DNA from: a virus
Reading direction: 5' to 3' (one strand)
Virus record (IMG/VR): IMGVR_UViG_3300031873_000001
Location: 62,001-126,000 of that record
Length of the DNA stretch: 64,000 bases
The translations under genes and the position numbers were made by a program. How positions within the stretch are numbered: the stretch's first letter is position 1; every line of letters starts with the position of its first letter. This document shows positions 47,212 through 56,791 of this stretch, piece by piece. The notes under the pieces were generated by a model. The model ran no database searches. It was not told where the DNA came from and worked only from the letters and a program-made list of their open reading frames with translations.

Positions 47212-47934
47212 ATGTTGGAGGTAGCCAGGATTCAGAAGTCTGTGGATGGACTTTCCGAGTCCGAAGTCAGGCGCCGGGCAGTGCAGTTAAAGGAGCGGGT
47301 GGAGGAGGCCTATTTTGAGCTTGCAGGGCTCCTCTACCGGGTCAGCACGAAGGAGATGTTTAGGAAGTGGGGCTTCGAAAGATTTGAGGACTATATCGAA
47401 GCCGAGATGGGTTTCAAGGGCCGGAAGGCTTATTACCTGATCTCTCTCTACGAGCACTTCTGCGTCAAGCACAAGGATAATCCTGAGATGATCAAGGGGG
47501 TCTCGGAAATTGGCTTCGAGAAGGCGAAGGAGCTCGTGGGCGTAGCTACGCCTAAGAATATCAAGAAGCTCGTTGCCCTCGCCGAGACCTCGAACGTCTT
47601 TCAGTTCCGGGAGCATGTCAAGAAAGAGGCCGGAGTTATCCCGCAGGTGGAGGAGGTGTTCCGGTCCTCCTTCGTCCTCTACCGGGATCAGCACCAGTCG
47701 GTCATGGAAGCGATCGAGATGGCGAAGAAGATGGGGCAGACGGACAAGCCCTCTCATGCCCTCTCGCTGATCTGCCTTCACTTCGTGAGTAACAATATCG
47801 GGACAAAGGGTTCGCCAGCCATAGTTCTATCTCTCCTGAAGCGTTGGGAGAAGCAGGGGGAGCTACGGTTCCTCGTGGTCGATGGCAACGACAAGGTGAT
47901 CTACAAGAGCCGTGGCCTCCCGGAGCCGGACTGA
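47212..47934 (+). CDS. Unknown protein, 240 aa, helical
   Basis: GGGAGAA site. Helical throughout; YFELAGLLYRVSTKEMFRKW and FEDYIEAEMGFKGRKAYYLI look like a DUF3102-type DNA-associated segment. Function unknown. Confidence 0.55.
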   Translation: MLEVARIQKSVDGLSESEVRRRAVQLKERVEEAYFELAGLLYRVSTKEMFRKWGFERFEDYIEAEMGFKGRKAYYLISLYEHFCVKHKDNPEMIKGVSEIGFEKAKELVGVATPKNIKKLVALAETSNVFQFREHVKKEAGVIPQVEEVFRSSFVLYRDQHQSVMEAIEMAKKMGQTDKPSHALSLICLHFVSNNIGTKGSPAIVLSLLKRWEKQGELRFLVVDGNDKVIYKSRGLPEPD

Positions 47935-47941
47935 GGATGCC

Positions 47942-48247
47942 ATGGCTCAAGCTCGACGGATCAAAGTAGACGAGTGGGAGGTAGATTCCCTCACGAATCC
48001 CGGGACGATTTACATCGTGGTTTCCGGGGCGTGGTCTTGCACCTGCCCGAGCTTCGTGTTCCAGCACGTCCGGATATGCAAGCACATCCTGCTGATTCAG
48101 GATATCATGACGAGGGTCTTCCCGATGTTTCAGTCGGCTGGAAATCCTCCCCCAAACGAATATGATATCAAAGAGTTTGAGCAGGTTGGGGTCGGGCGGG
48201 GAGGGCATGTGCTCAGGGCCGTCGACGAAAACGATCAGGCGATTTAA
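47942..48247 (+). CDS. SWIM zinc-finger protein
   Basis: 101 aa from ATG 47942. SCTCPSFVFQHVRICKHIL is the SWIM motif (CxC...CxH). Such fingers bind nucleic acid or proteins and occur with recombination genes. Confidence 0.75.
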   Translation: MAQARRIKVDEWEVDSLTNPGTIYIVVSGAWSCTCPSFVFQHVRICKHILLIQDIMTRVFPMFQSAGNPPPNEYDIKEFEQVGVGRGGHVLRAVDENDQAI

Positions 48248-48252
48248 GGAGT

Positions 48253-48462
48253 ATGATGAACGAATACGTCGGTAAGGGAATTTGCTTTATCTGTAATGGG
48301 GAAGTTCTGTTGAGGAACGACCGGGACTTCACTGGGGGTGTGGCGGTTTGTCCGAAGGATGCCCGGAAGGTCGGGAAATCTCTCGGGGCGATCCGGAGGA
48401 TGAAGGTCTGCCAATATCTCGAGGCGTCCGTTGGGTCTGTCGCACGAGAAGAAACTCGCTAA
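48253..48462 (+). CDS. Small Cys-containing protein, 69 aa
   Basis: AAGGAG upstream; ATG at 48253 or 48256. CFIC and VCPKDARK suggest a zinc ribbon. Overlaps the next gene. Function unknown. Confidence 0.55.
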   Translation: MMNEYVGKGICFICNGEVLLRNDRDFTGGVAVCPKDARKVGKSLGAIRRMKVCQYLEASVGSVAREETR

Positions 48463-48982
48463 GGAGCTGGGAGGACGTCCCCAGCCCGGGTCCGGATCGG
48501 GCCACTTCCGCAAGGAGGATGTCTTTTTCCCCGGCTTTTTATGCCAAGAGAAGGAGACTGCCAAGTCGTTTATGTCTGTCCAGTCGCAGTGGCTTCGTCA
48601 GCTCGATGTGCATGCGATGGAGAGAAGCAAGATACCCCTTCTTAATCTTTGCTTCACCCGTCCGGACGGGGTTCGGGAGTGGATGGGTTTTCCGGAGCAG
48701 GATGTTGAGAAGGTTTTGAATGAGAATACGGAAGAGTGGCAACTCGGGCCTAGCCAGCTCCCACCGATCTCTACCGAGAAGAAGAGCCAGCGGGTTTGTG
48801 TGGCTCATCTCGATGCGGCTATCCGGGACCGCAAGGAACAGGGAGACCACGACTACACCCTTGTCCGGCTTCACTTCACTAAAATATATTTCCCGGCGCC
48901 TCAGATGTGGTATCTGATGCCGCTGGATGATTTTAAGAAGGTCGTCAATCCGTCACTCCTAGGAAAGAATTGGAAACGATGA
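48431..48982 (+). CDS. Hjc-like Holliday-junction resolvase (PD-(D/E)XK)
   Basis: TTG start at 48431 is the upstream limit. KKLAKELGGRPQPGSGSGHFRKEDV, then FLCQEKETAKSFMS and QWLRQLDVHAMERSKIPLL follow phage Hjc-like resolvases (PGSG, K-D, E-x-K-x-T, S). A second resolvase besides the RuvC-like one at 46114. Confidence 0.7.
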   Translation: MGLSHEKKLAKELGGRPQPGSGSGHFRKEDVFFPGFLCQEKETAKSFMSVQSQWLRQLDVHAMERSKIPLLNLCFTRPDGVREWMGFPEQDVEKVLNENTEEWQLGPSQLPPISTEKKSQRVCVAHLDAAIRDRKEQGDHDYTLVRLHFTKIYFPAPQMWYLMPLDDFKKVVNPSLLGKNWKR

Positions 48983-49131
48983 CTACTCTAAAATTATCTG
49001 GCATTTATAGGCTAAGAAACCTCTTTAACGGACATGCGTATGTCGGCTCCGCTGTTAATTTGAAAAGACGGAATGGGGAACACTTTAGGGTTCTTCGGAG
49101 CGGGGGAAAATGCGGCAAGCGCATTTGTTAA
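48979..49131 (+). pseudogene. Truncated GIY-YIG endonuclease
   Basis: 50 aa: SGIYRLRNLFNGHAYVGSAVNLKRR...H holds the GIY and YVG strands and the Arg, but the catalytic Glu and the rest of the domain are missing before TAA. AT-rich start. Likely remnant of a homing gene. Confidence 0.7.
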
Positions 49132-49134
49132 GGT

Positions 49135-49380
49135 ATGCCAGAAGCAGATCCTAAGTGCGACCAGTGCGGGACGGAGACCGTTCCGTTCGCCGACGATGGA
49201 AGGGTGAGGACTTACTACTGCATGCACTGCAATGTCGAAACCGATAACCGAGGGGTAGCGATATGGAGTTTGAGTTCGATTCCGGATCCCGTTCTGGCCG
49301 AAGAGGAAGAGGTTCCGGACGTGATTTCAACCGAGGATTTGCTGATGGAGGAAGAGGTTGGAAGTCGTGACGATTCTTGA
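49135..49380 (+). CDS. Small zinc-ribbon protein with acidic tail
   Basis: 81 aa. CDQCGTE and CMHCNVE form a ribbon; the tail is Glu/Asp-rich. Function unknown. Confidence 0.6.
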   Translation: MPEADPKCDQCGTETVPFADDGRVRTYYCMHCNVETDNRGVAIWSLSSIPDPVLAEEEEVPDVISTEDLLMEEEVGSRDDS

Positions 49381-49411
49381 TTTACTCGTCCCCCTAATGT
49401 TGGGAGGTTTT

Positions 49412-49783
49412 ATGAAGACCCTCACCGCCTCGGTGATCATGCTGGTGGCCTTATGGGTCGGCGTGACCATTTCAGAAGAACTTAACGGGCCGATCGCCAA
49501 GGAAATTACTGCCCGGTTTAACTACGCCGGGAAATTTAAGTTAACCCACTACGTTTACGGGAAGGTTACTTCGAGCGGGGCAAAGGCCTGCTCAAGCGTC
49601 GTGGCAGTGGATCCCGCTGTCTTCCCGGAAGGCACGATTGTTTACATCGAAGGGGTTGGGTTCCGTTGGTGCGGAGACAAGGGAGGCCTTGTCAAGGGCC
49701 ACCGGATCGATCTCCGTGGACACCACGTGGACCCTCCGGACTCGGTAAACGTCTGGGTGGTATTCGATCCACCGAAGAAATGA
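49412..49783 (+). CDS. 3D-domain lysin (MltA/RlpA-like barrel) with signal anchor
   Basis: ATG at 49412, GGGAGG before it. A membrane segment (LTASVIMLVALWVGVTI) precedes a 3D domain: VVAVDPAVFPEGTIVYIEG, then CGDKGGLVKGHRIDLRG with the Asp triad. These cut peptidoglycan. The anchor suggests a secreted or SAR-type lysin. Next to a holin-like gene. Confidence 0.75.
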   Translation: MKTLTASVIMLVALWVGVTISEELNGPIAKEITARFNYAGKFKLTHYVYGKVTSSGAKACSSVVAVDPAVFPEGTIVYIEGVGFRWCGDKGGLVKGHRIDLRGHHVDPPDSVNVWVVFDPPKK

Positions 49784-49790
49784 GGTTTGG

Positions 49791-50138
49791 GTGACGGACG
49801 AGCGGAAGGAATGGATTCTCAAATGGTCGGTTAAGATGGTTTCCGGGGCAATGGGACTTGTGATTATGAAGATCATCCATCACATCACCGGCTCGAGTTT
49901 TTGGGCTTATCCGAACCTTGGTTCTATAGAGCAGATGATGACGTCCCTGGCTATGTTTGTGGGTCTCTGCTGGGGGTTGGAGAGGCCCATTAACGATATA
50001 AGAAAATTCTTTGCTTCTCACCACGTGCGCCAGGAACCTGACGGGAGAGAGCAGTGGCTAGCCAAGGAGAGGGAGAAGGCGAAGGAGGAGCAGGAACCTC
50101 CGGACGACGACAAGATCAGGGTGATAGGCTATCTATGA
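49791..50138 (+). CDS. Holin-like membrane protein, ends IRVIGYL
   Basis: GTG start. 115 aa with two membrane segments (VSGAMGLVIMKIIHHIT and MMTSLAMFVGLCWGL) and a charged tail. Its size, topology and lysin neighbour fit a holin, but any small membrane protein would fit. Ends in an acidic linker and IRVIGYL, the shared C-terminal motif, probably facing the cytoplasm. Confidence 0.6.
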   Translation: MTDERKEWILKWSVKMVSGAMGLVIMKIIHHITGSSFWAYPNLGSIEQMMTSLAMFVGLCWGLERPINDIRKFFASHHVRQEPDGREQWLAKEREKAKEEQEPPDDDKIRVIGYL

Positions 50139-50226
50139 AACGGCTAGCCCGTTCGACAGGAGCGTTTGATGGGCGAGATCCTTTTATCAAGAGCAAACCA
50201 TCGGCGGGCTGGCCGCTACTCGGGTG

Positions 50227-50439
50227 ATGGCTGTCTACACGGATGGGAAGCACCTGGTGGCGGATACCATCGATGAGCTTCATCGATTTGCTGAGAAGAT
50301 GAATTTGAAGCGGTTGTGGTTTCAGGATCATCGGCATCCGCACTACGATCTCACAACGAAGAGAGCAGTCATGCGGGCAATATCCGGAGGGGCTACGATG
50401 GTTACCCCTCGGGAGGCGGCCAGCGTAATGACTATCTAA
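50227..50439 (+). CDS. DUF4031-family protein
   Basis: 70 aa: MAVYTDGKHLVADTIDELH, then FAEKMNLKRLWFQDHRHPHYD matches DUF4031 proteins common in phages. Function unknown. Confidence 0.75.
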   Translation: MAVYTDGKHLVADTIDELHRFAEKMNLKRLWFQDHRHPHYDLTTKRAVMRAISGGATMVTPREAASVMTI

Positions 50440-50448
50440 GGAGGAACC

Positions 50449-50649
50449 GTGGATGCAATTCTAAGGTTCGTCGTCGATCACCCGCAGGTTCACGGGGCCC
50501 TGTTCTGGATCCACGTGATCAGCGGGCTCGTGGTCTTTCTGGTGGCCGTGGCCGCTCTTACGCCGCTTTTATGGTTTCTCGTCGATTCATGGCTTCGGGA
50601 GAACATCAAATACACCTACAGCCGGAAGTCCAATGAGTATATTGGATGA
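50449..50649 (+). CDS. Small membrane protein, 66 aa
   Basis: GTG start after AAGGAGGAAC. One long membrane segment (ISGLVVFLVAVAALTPLLWFL). A possible lysis accessory (spanin or antiholin), by position only. Confidence 0.6.
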   Translation: MDAILRFVVDHPQVHGALFWIHVISGLVVFLVAVAALTPLLWFLVDSWLRENIKYTYSRKSNEYIG

Positions 50650-50833
50650 AGATAAGGTTATTTCGCTCGGAGAGGATGCCATCCGGGAGTGTGCCGCCGA
50701 AGGCCACCAGGATAAGATGAAATACTTTGGCTGGGATCGATGCCGTTGCGGAGAGGTCTTTTACTGTCCTAAGTGCGGGAAGTCTGTTGTCCCGATCGGA
50801 GAATTTGTGGGAGGATGCGAGGAGCACAAATGA
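50633..50833 (+). CDS. Small zinc-ribbon protein, 66 aa
   Basis: C-R-C and CPKCGKS with later C and H form a zinc site. Overlaps both neighbours. Confidence 0.6.
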   Translation: MSILDEDKVISLGEDAIRECAAEGHQDKMKYFGWDRCRCGEVFYCPKCGKSVVPIGEFVGGCEEHK

Positions 50834-51207
50834 GAAGATTTATCAATGCGATCAGGGGGTTTTTTGGCTGGCGGGAGCGGATGATACCCGCTCGACCGAC
50901 GTGTCATATCTTGGAGCTGATAGGTAAGGCCGGACGGGGTCGGAAGCTGGACGGCGGGAATATCCACTACGTCACGATTGACCGGGTGCTTTTCAAGTGC
51001 TCGGTCTGCGGGTCGAAGAAGGAGTATGCCACTCTTCCCGTCAACCACTATAGTGAGGAATACGTCGATCTCATAAATCAAGTCCACAAGGTCGCCTTCG
51101 GGGACGATCCGAGCGACTGGGGCTTTGATACCCATGAGGTCATCCGGATGGTTTTCGATGCGATCATAACCAGGGGAAAGATTCCCGTCTCGATGGGGGT
51201 GCAATGA
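50830..51207 (+). CDS. Unknown protein, 125 aa
   Basis: ATG 50830 overlaps the previous stop. CSVCGS knuckle and a helical C-terminal half. No family recognised. Confidence 0.55.
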   Translation: MRRFINAIRGFFGWRERMIPARPTCHILELIGKAGRGRKLDGGNIHYVTIDRVLFKCSVCGSKKEYATLPVNHYSEEYVDLINQVHKVAFGDDPSDWGFDTHEVIRMVFDAIITRGKIPVSMGVQ

Positions 51208-52247
51208 AGAAGCAGAAGCAGAAAAGGTCGTTCCGAAGAGTCGTCGACAAGTTCGGGAAAGGGCGAAAGCCTGTCCCGGTCGAAGAAGCCCCAAAAGAGG
51301 GGGAGAGCCCGAGCGAGGCTACTACCCCTCCCCAGGCCGAGAAAAGCCTCCCAGAAGCCCCTGTAGCCCCTACGGAAGCCCCCCATGAGGGTTCTCAGGC
51401 GCCACAGCCTGTCCCCGGGTCGGGAATTACCCCTACGGAGGGGATCCAGGGGGTCACAGCCGTTCCGGGCGTGGTTCAGATGGTCGACCCGGACAAGCTC
51501 GTGGCCAACGACTGGAATCCCAACCAGATGACGGACGATGAGTTCGATCGACTGGTGGAGGAGATCGGAACGATGGGCTATATCTCCTACGCCGAGGTCG
51601 TCCCGCTCGACAGCGGGAATTACCGGATTCTTGGGGGAGAGCACCGGATCAGGGCGATTAAGGTCTTGCGGGAGCAGGATCCCGATAAGTGGCGCCAGAT
51701 CCCCGTGAACGTCTTGACCGATGCCCGGTTTCAGGATGTGGACCTCCAGAAGTTTCTGACCGTCCGTCTGAACGTTCTGCGGGGTAGGATGAACCCCTTG
51801 AAGTTCAAGAAACTTTACGAGGACATGGCCATCCGGTACGGCGATGAGGCGTTGCAGAAGCTGTTCGCCTTTACCGATCGGGGGAAGTTTGAAGAGCTCC
51901 TAAAAAACGTCGGGGAAGGCTTGGGGCAGTCGGGGGCCCCAAAGAAGGTCGTCGATGAGTTTGCTCGCATGTCCAAGAACGTCAACTCGATGGAGGGATT
52001 GTCCGCTCTCCTCCGGAAACTATTCTTAGAGCACGGGGATCAGCTCCGGTCGAATTTCATGGTCTTTTCGTACCAAGGGAGCGACAAGAAGATTCTGTTC
52101 GTCGTGGCCAATGATGCCGTCTTTGAACTTGCTGAGCAAATTGCTACCCGTGCCTATGATCATGGGCAGGACGTGAACGCACCCTTCGAGCAGGCTTTCC
52201 GCTGGTATCAGACTCAGAACCCTGTGCCTGCTACAGAAACTCTTTAG
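51204..52247 (+). CDS. ParB/Srx-like protein
   Basis: 347 aa. A 90-residue Pro/Glu-rich leader, then LVANDWNPNQMTDDEFDRLVEEI and YRILGGEHRIRAIKVL, the ParB N-terminal nuclease/CTPase-like fold (GGEHR). No HTH of classical ParB is obvious. Near the terminase, so it may act in genome packaging or segregation. Confidence 0.75.
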   Translation: MKKQKQKRSFRRVVDKFGKGRKPVPVEEAPKEGESPSEATTPPQAEKSLPEAPVAPTEAPHEGSQAPQPVPGSGITPTEGIQGVTAVPGVVQMVDPDKLVANDWNPNQMTDDEFDRLVEEIGTMGYISYAEVVPLDSGNYRILGGEHRIRAIKVLREQDPDKWRQIPVNVLTDARFQDVDLQKFLTVRLNVLRGRMNPLKFKKLYEDMAIRYGDEALQKLFAFTDRGKFEELLKNVGEGLGQSGAPKKVVDEFARMSKNVNSMEGLSALLRKLFLEHGDQLRSNFMVFSYQGSDKKILFVVANDAVFELAEQIATRAYDHGQDVNAPFEQAFRWYQTQNPVPATETL

Positions 52248-52270
52248 GCATTAGAATAAGGAGACCCACC

Positions 52271-53110
52271 ATGATGAAGATCGAAGAAGTAGAAGTCCTG
52301 CGGAATAAGAAGCGGGACTTTCTCGACCGCCTCGAGAAGTTTATCGGCGTGTCCCACCTGAACGGAGCCCGGTCGGCGGGCCTGAAAGCCAAGATGGAGT
52401 GGCTTTACGAGCTTCGTCGCCAAAAGAGCGATGAGGTGAACGACGTAGCCGAGGCGTTTATCAAGGTCATCGAATCCACCAGGGACATGTGCGGGAGATC
52501 TGTGGAGTTCCTGCAGGGCTACAAGGACGTCGCCCAGCGGACGCAGGAGACTGCCTCGGCCATGATGGAACGGGGCATGATCAAGATGATCACCGACGAC
52601 GACATTGGCCTTAACTTCTCCGGGGATGCCTTCCTTCTTAACTGGGAGAAGGGCGTCTCGATGATCAACGACGCTTCGGAGGAGTTTTTCTACTATCTCC
52701 TCGTCCTGATCTTCCCGGCCTGGGTCGATCCGGCCATCACGAGCGGGCAGATGGAGATCGTGCGGACGTTCGGGGCTTCCCTGTCCCGGACAAGACCGTC
52801 CAAGCACGAGGAGGACCGCCTTCTCAACCCATGCGATGTGAGCACAGCTTACGCTACTGACCTGTCTGTGAGCCTCGAGAATCTTACCATCGAAGAGCTC
52901 AAGGCTAAGTATCTCGCATCGCTCGTAAACTCCATCGGGGATATGGAGCGAAAGATGATGGAGTTCCGGGGGCAGGTCGCCGACGAGTGTAAGCGCCTGC
53001 GGGAGCTCGAGCGGACGTTGCAGTTAGCTCCTCTTCCGGAGGTGCCTGTTCCTCCGGCTGTGGAATCGCCAACCGCACCCGAATCGCCCATCCCTCCACC
53101 GGCCGTTTAA
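52271..53110 (+). CDS. Unknown helical protein, 279 aa
   Basis: ATG at 52271 (or 52274) after AAGGAGA. Long helices, a central hydrophobic helix, and a Pro-rich tail (PPLPEVPVPPAVESP-like). Could be a virion assembly protein. Confidence 0.5.
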   Translation: MMKIEEVEVLRNKKRDFLDRLEKFIGVSHLNGARSAGLKAKMEWLYELRRQKSDEVNDVAEAFIKVIESTRDMCGRSVEFLQGYKDVAQRTQETASAMMERGMIKMITDDDIGLNFSGDAFLLNWEKGVSMINDASEEFFYYLLVLIFPAWVDPAITSGQMEIVRTFGASLSRTRPSKHEEDRLLNPCDVSTAYATDLSVSLENLTIEELKAKYLASLVNSIGDMERKMMEFRGQVADECKRLRELERTLQLAPLPEVPVPPAVESPTAPESPIPPPAV

Positions 53111-53125
53111 CCCGGGAGGTGTACC

Positions 53126-53326
53126 TTGGGACCGGTAACTAAAACCGTCGTCCTCAAGATCACACTTAGGGAGGAAGAACCGGATACGTCGATCCCCGAG
53201 TTTCTTGATGCTCTCCGGACGGGAAAATCGGAGGGGATTCAAGCCATGATGAAGGGAATGAGCTTTGAAGTCTTTGAGGACGTAAGAAGCGTTTCTATCG
53301 GACCACCTTCAAAAGCAACCTCTTGA
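53126..53326 (+). CDS. Unknown small protein with TTG start
   Basis: GGGAGGTG seven bases before TTG. 66 aa, mixed alpha/beta. Function unknown. Confidence 0.5.
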   Translation: MGPVTKTVVLKITLREEEPDTSIPEFLDALRTGKSEGIQAMMKGMSFEVFEDVRSVSIGPPSKATS

Positions 53327-53332
53327 TTACGG

Positions 53333-54103
53333 ATGCCAAAACATTATCGTCATCGAGTCAACAGCGGGGGAAGGACGTTTGCTAAAATACCCTTCCCCCG
53401 AGCGAAGATTGAACGTCTTCGCGGCCTAATCTGCTTTCCCGAGGTAGATCGGAGAATCAGGGAAGGCCAGCCCGCCCTAAAAATAGCGGAGTTCATCCAG
53501 AGCCAGAACGAATACACGGACGTTAAGCTCGAAAGCCTTCGCCGGGTTGTGGACGCATTCCGAGAGTCTATTCCGCCCGGCGAACTTGCCTCGACCAGAA
53601 TCCCTCCCACCATATCTAAGGCTATCGAAGCTCTTGAGGCCGGAATCCGGCCTATCAAGGAACTGTGGGAGATTTATGCCATCCAGAAGGAACGCCTGAA
53701 TATCGATCTCGCCACCGAGCGCCAGATTCACAAGATTTTCAAGAACGCTTTTGAGGTTGAGGTCGCCCGGAAGATTCTCGAGACGATCATGGACAAGGAA
53801 ATGGATCTAGGGATTTTCAGAAGGCACGTGCCTTGGATGGAAGGTGGTGGGCCGGACGACATGAGCCGCATTATGTCGGATGCCCACAAGCAGTTCGGTC
53901 ATAGCCGGGCTCTCATGAACGTCTTGGAGACGCCGGAGAAGCGGACCAGGGTCCTCGGGGTTATCCGGAAGCTAAGGGGCCTCGGGCCGGAGGGGATGTC
54001 CAAGCTCATTGGAATGAGGCCGTCTATCGATGCGGTCCAGGAGGGAAGGCGGCCAAAAGCCAGACGGGGGAATATGGCGGTTGAGGTGGACGTGGAAAGA
54101 TGA
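53333..54103 (+). CDS. Candidate terminase small subunit
   Basis: 256 aa, helical, basic N-terminus. It overlaps the large-subunit gene by 4 nt, which is the usual place for the small subunit. No clear HTH could be assigned, so the call is from context. Confidence 0.5.
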   Translation: MPKHYRHRVNSGGRTFAKIPFPRAKIERLRGLICFPEVDRRIREGQPALKIAEFIQSQNEYTDVKLESLRRVVDAFRESIPPGELASTRIPPTISKAIEALEAGIRPIKELWEIYAIQKERLNIDLATERQIHKIFKNAFEVEVARKILETIMDKEMDLGIFRRHVPWMEGGGPDDMSRIMSDAHKQFGHSRALMNVLETPEKRTRVLGVIRKLRGLGPEGMSKLIGMRPSIDAVQEGRRPKARRGNMAVEVDVER

Positions 54104-56106
54104 TCGAAACTTCAGGGGGACATAGCCGGAGCATCCGGACGGTGGATGATGCTCTCTGGGACACCATACCTGAATTGCAGGGGTTGGGTCCCGATGAGAT
54201 CGAAGCCATCATGTTGTATGTCCGGAACCTGGATGTTATTGGGGAGGATTTCGAAAAGACCCTCAGTCGCATGGAATACAAGAGCCAGCCCGTAGATATA
54301 GAAACCTTTCTGACCAACGATTACTTTTTCGGGCGGTTGGGGATCCAGGTTTTCCCCAAGATCATCGATGATCTCTACGAGCTATTCTCCGGGGAGTATT
54401 ATGAAGCCCTGGTGACCGGGGCGATCGGATGGGGCAAGACCACGGTCGTGGATGTAGCCGAGCTCTACTCCCTCTATCAGACGTCCCTTCTGCGGAGCCC
54501 GCAGATGACCTACGGTCAGATGGAGACCACTTCGATCGTCATCTCCTTCATCTCTCTCACCCTGAAGCTTGCCAAGCACGTTGTGTTCGGGGAAATTGCC
54601 GCCATGCTGAACGCCATCCCCTACTTTCGGGAGGAGTTCAAGTTTGCAGAGACGCAGGAGGAGCTTAGGTTCCCGAACAAGATTTTCCTCTCCGTTGCCA
54701 GCTCGCAGGATACTTCCGTTCTCGGACAAAATGTGATCAGTGCTGTAGTTGATGAAACTAACTTCATGGATCTCGGTCATAAAAACAAGGCCATCCCGAT
54801 TTTCGGGACGAGGATTTATGGCAAGGCCGAGGGACTTTACTACGCCTTGAGCCGGCGCATGCAGTCCCGTTACATGAAGCACGGGAAGCTCCCCGGCATC
54901 CTGTTCCTGGTGTCGTCCAAGCGGAGCAAGACCGACTTTCTGGACCGGAAGATCGCAGAGGTCAAGAACGATCCTCACGTGTTCGTGCGGGATTATTCGC
55001 TGTGGGATACTCGGGAACAGGTTTTTATGCAGAGCAAGAGGTTCCGGGTGTTCGTCGGCAACGAGCGGATCCCGTCGCGGATTCTTTCTCCCGGAGAGGA
55101 GCCCCTCCTCGAGGAGGGGTGCTTCATTATCGAAGTCCCGGAGGACTTCCGGAAGAACTTTGAGGACGATATCGATGGGTCACTCAGGGACTTTGCCGGG
55201 ATCTCCACGACGGCGATCAACCCCTTCATCCACCGTAGGGAGAAGATCGCCCAGGCCTTCGATCGGGAGAGGGAGAGGAAGAACCCCTTCCGTTGCGGGG
55301 GAAGCCTCATCCACATGAGCGGGGAGAGGTATACGATCGACTGGGACTATCTCTGCACGACCAACGAGCGGGGTGAGAGGGTCCCACGGGAGAGCCCGGA
55401 TGCCCCACGGTTCGTTCACATTGACACATCGAAGTCCGGCGACCGAACGGGTGTGGTCATCGCTCACTCTGCGGGGAAGGTTCGGGTCAAGAGGCAGAAG
55501 CGGGAGGAGTCCGAGGAGAACGTCCTCATGGAATATTTTGAGGAGGTTCCTGTCATCCGGACCGACCTTACTCTGGCGGTCCAGGCTCCACCGGGCGGGG
55601 AGATCAGCTTTGCGGAGATCAGGGGTATCATCTACGACTTCGTGGAGCATGGGTTCCACATTCTGAAGATCACGGCAGATACCTACCAGAGCGCGGACAG
55701 CATCCAGCAGTTCAACGCCCGGGGCTTCGATGCGACCATCCAGTCCGTGGACACGACGCCGGAGCCCTACCGGTCCTGCCGGACGTCTCTCTATGAGGAT
55801 CGGGCGATCTTCTACCACTACTATATCCTCGAGAAGGAACTACGGGAGCTTCAATACGACGTGGGGAGTCAGAAGATCGATCACCCCGAAGGTGGGAGCA
55901 AGGACGTCGCCGATGGGCTTGCTGGGGTGACCTACCAGATCGACATGCACACCGTGTCCGGGGCAGAGCTTCCGGAGCCGAGGCTTGGGATCAGCGAATC
56001 GCCCGAACCCGAGGATGAGGGGCCCAAGGGAGACTCCTGGGTGATCGGGGGGATGATTCCACAGGAAGAGGGAGGGAGGGGAGGATGGCCAACAAGACCC
56101 CGATAG
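54100..56106 (+). CDS. terL: Terminase large subunit
   Basis: 668 aa. ATPase Walker A TGAIGWGKTTVV (about residue 107), Walker B SAVVDETNFM, then a nuclease domain with VHIDTSKSGDRTG (first Asp), KITADTYQS and SKDVADGLAG (last Asp). Packages DNA into the prohead. Longer than many TerL proteins. Confidence 0.9.
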   Translation: MIETSGGHSRSIRTVDDALWDTIPELQGLGPDEIEAIMLYVRNLDVIGEDFEKTLSRMEYKSQPVDIETFLTNDYFFGRLGIQVFPKIIDDLYELFSGEYYEALVTGAIGWGKTTVVDVAELYSLYQTSLLRSPQMTYGQMETTSIVISFISLTLKLAKHVVFGEIAAMLNAIPYFREEFKFAETQEELRFPNKIFLSVASSQDTSVLGQNVISAVVDETNFMDLGHKNKAIPIFGTRIYGKAEGLYYALSRRMQSRYMKHGKLPGILFLVSSKRSKTDFLDRKIAEVKNDPHVFVRDYSLWDTREQVFMQSKRFRVFVGNERIPSRILSPGEEPLLEEGCFIIEVPEDFRKNFEDDIDGSLRDFAGISTTAINPFIHRREKIAQAFDRERERKNPFRCGGSLIHMSGERYTIDWDYLCTTNERGERVPRESPDAPRFVHIDTSKSGDRTGVVIAHSAGKVRVKRQKREESEENVLMEYFEEVPVIRTDLTLAVQAPPGGEISFAEIRGIIYDFVEHGFHILKITADTYQSADSIQQFNARGFDATIQSVDTTPEPYRSCRTSLYEDRAIFYHYYILEKELRELQYDVGSQKIDHPEGGSKDVADGLAGVTYQIDMHTVSGAELPEPRLGISESPEPEDEGPKGDSWVIGGMIPQEEGGRGGWPTRPR

Positions 56107-56321
56107 TTCAAAGGTTCGTGCGGGCGGTTTTAATCGATGCAGACATGTCTACGATAACCGGACGGGGATTCGATCCAAATGGCCTTCAGGATCTCGCCAC
56201 GAAGGTCATGGGGACAGAGGTCACGATCGCCGGTGAGGGGGCAGGTAAGATAATCAAGTCGTGGGTTGAGGGCCGGAAGGTGTGTGTGGATATCCGGATG
56301 AAGAAAGGGCTGTGGCTATGA
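56085..56321 (+). CDS. Unknown small protein, 78 aa
   Basis: Overlaps the TerL end; GGGAGG upstream. Basic N-terminus. No family recognised. Confidence 0.55.
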   Translation: MANKTPIVQRFVRAVLIDADMSTITGRGFDPNGLQDLATKVMGTEVTIAGEGAGKIIKSWVEGRKVCVDIRMKKGLWL

Positions 56322-56596
56322 GCGTCCTTCCCCGTATCCCCCGGAATTACGAAGAGGATCCCGATCTGACGTATCTCTGGCGTAGGATATGCGAGGCCTT
56401 CAAGCTGAAGAACATGTTTCACGTTACGTGCCCGAAATGCCACCAGGAAACCATCGTTCATCTCGGAATGCGGAAGTGCCAGATCAAGCACCTTCTTGAT
56501 TGCTGTCTGCATGTCATTACGAGACGCATGACGATGGAGAGAGGGGCCGGACTTGTGGATCAGCTCTACAAAAAATACTCTGATACGTCCGAGTAG
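56318..56596 (+). CDS. Small zinc-binding protein, 92 aa
   Basis: ATG 56318 overlaps the previous stop. CPKCHQE and later CC form a possible zinc site; helical C-terminus. Confidence 0.55.
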   Translation: MSVLPRIPRNYEEDPDLTYLWRRICEAFKLKNMFHVTCPKCHQETIVHLGMRKCQIKHLLDCCLHVITRRMTMERGAGLVDQLYKKYSDTSE

Positions 56597-56791
56597 ATGA
56601 CCCATTATTACGCCTGGAAAAACAACCCAAAGCGAAAACAGCTATACGGTCGGGAGTGCCGTGTTATCGCACGGGGTTCAATGAATAGCATTCTAGTGGA
56701 GTTTACTGACGGCCAGCGGGAATGCGTATCCCGAAATTCCGTTCGGAGGCTTCCCCTGCGATCTGGGATGAATGGCCATGCCCGAGGCTGA
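56597..56791 (+). CDS. Unknown small basic protein
   Basis: 64 aa, starts directly after the previous stop. GRECRVIARGSMNSILVEFTDG looks like a small barrel. Function unknown. Confidence 0.5.
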   Translation: MTHYYAWKNNPKRKQLYGRECRVIARGSMNSILVEFTDGQRECVSRNSVRRLPLRSGMNGHARG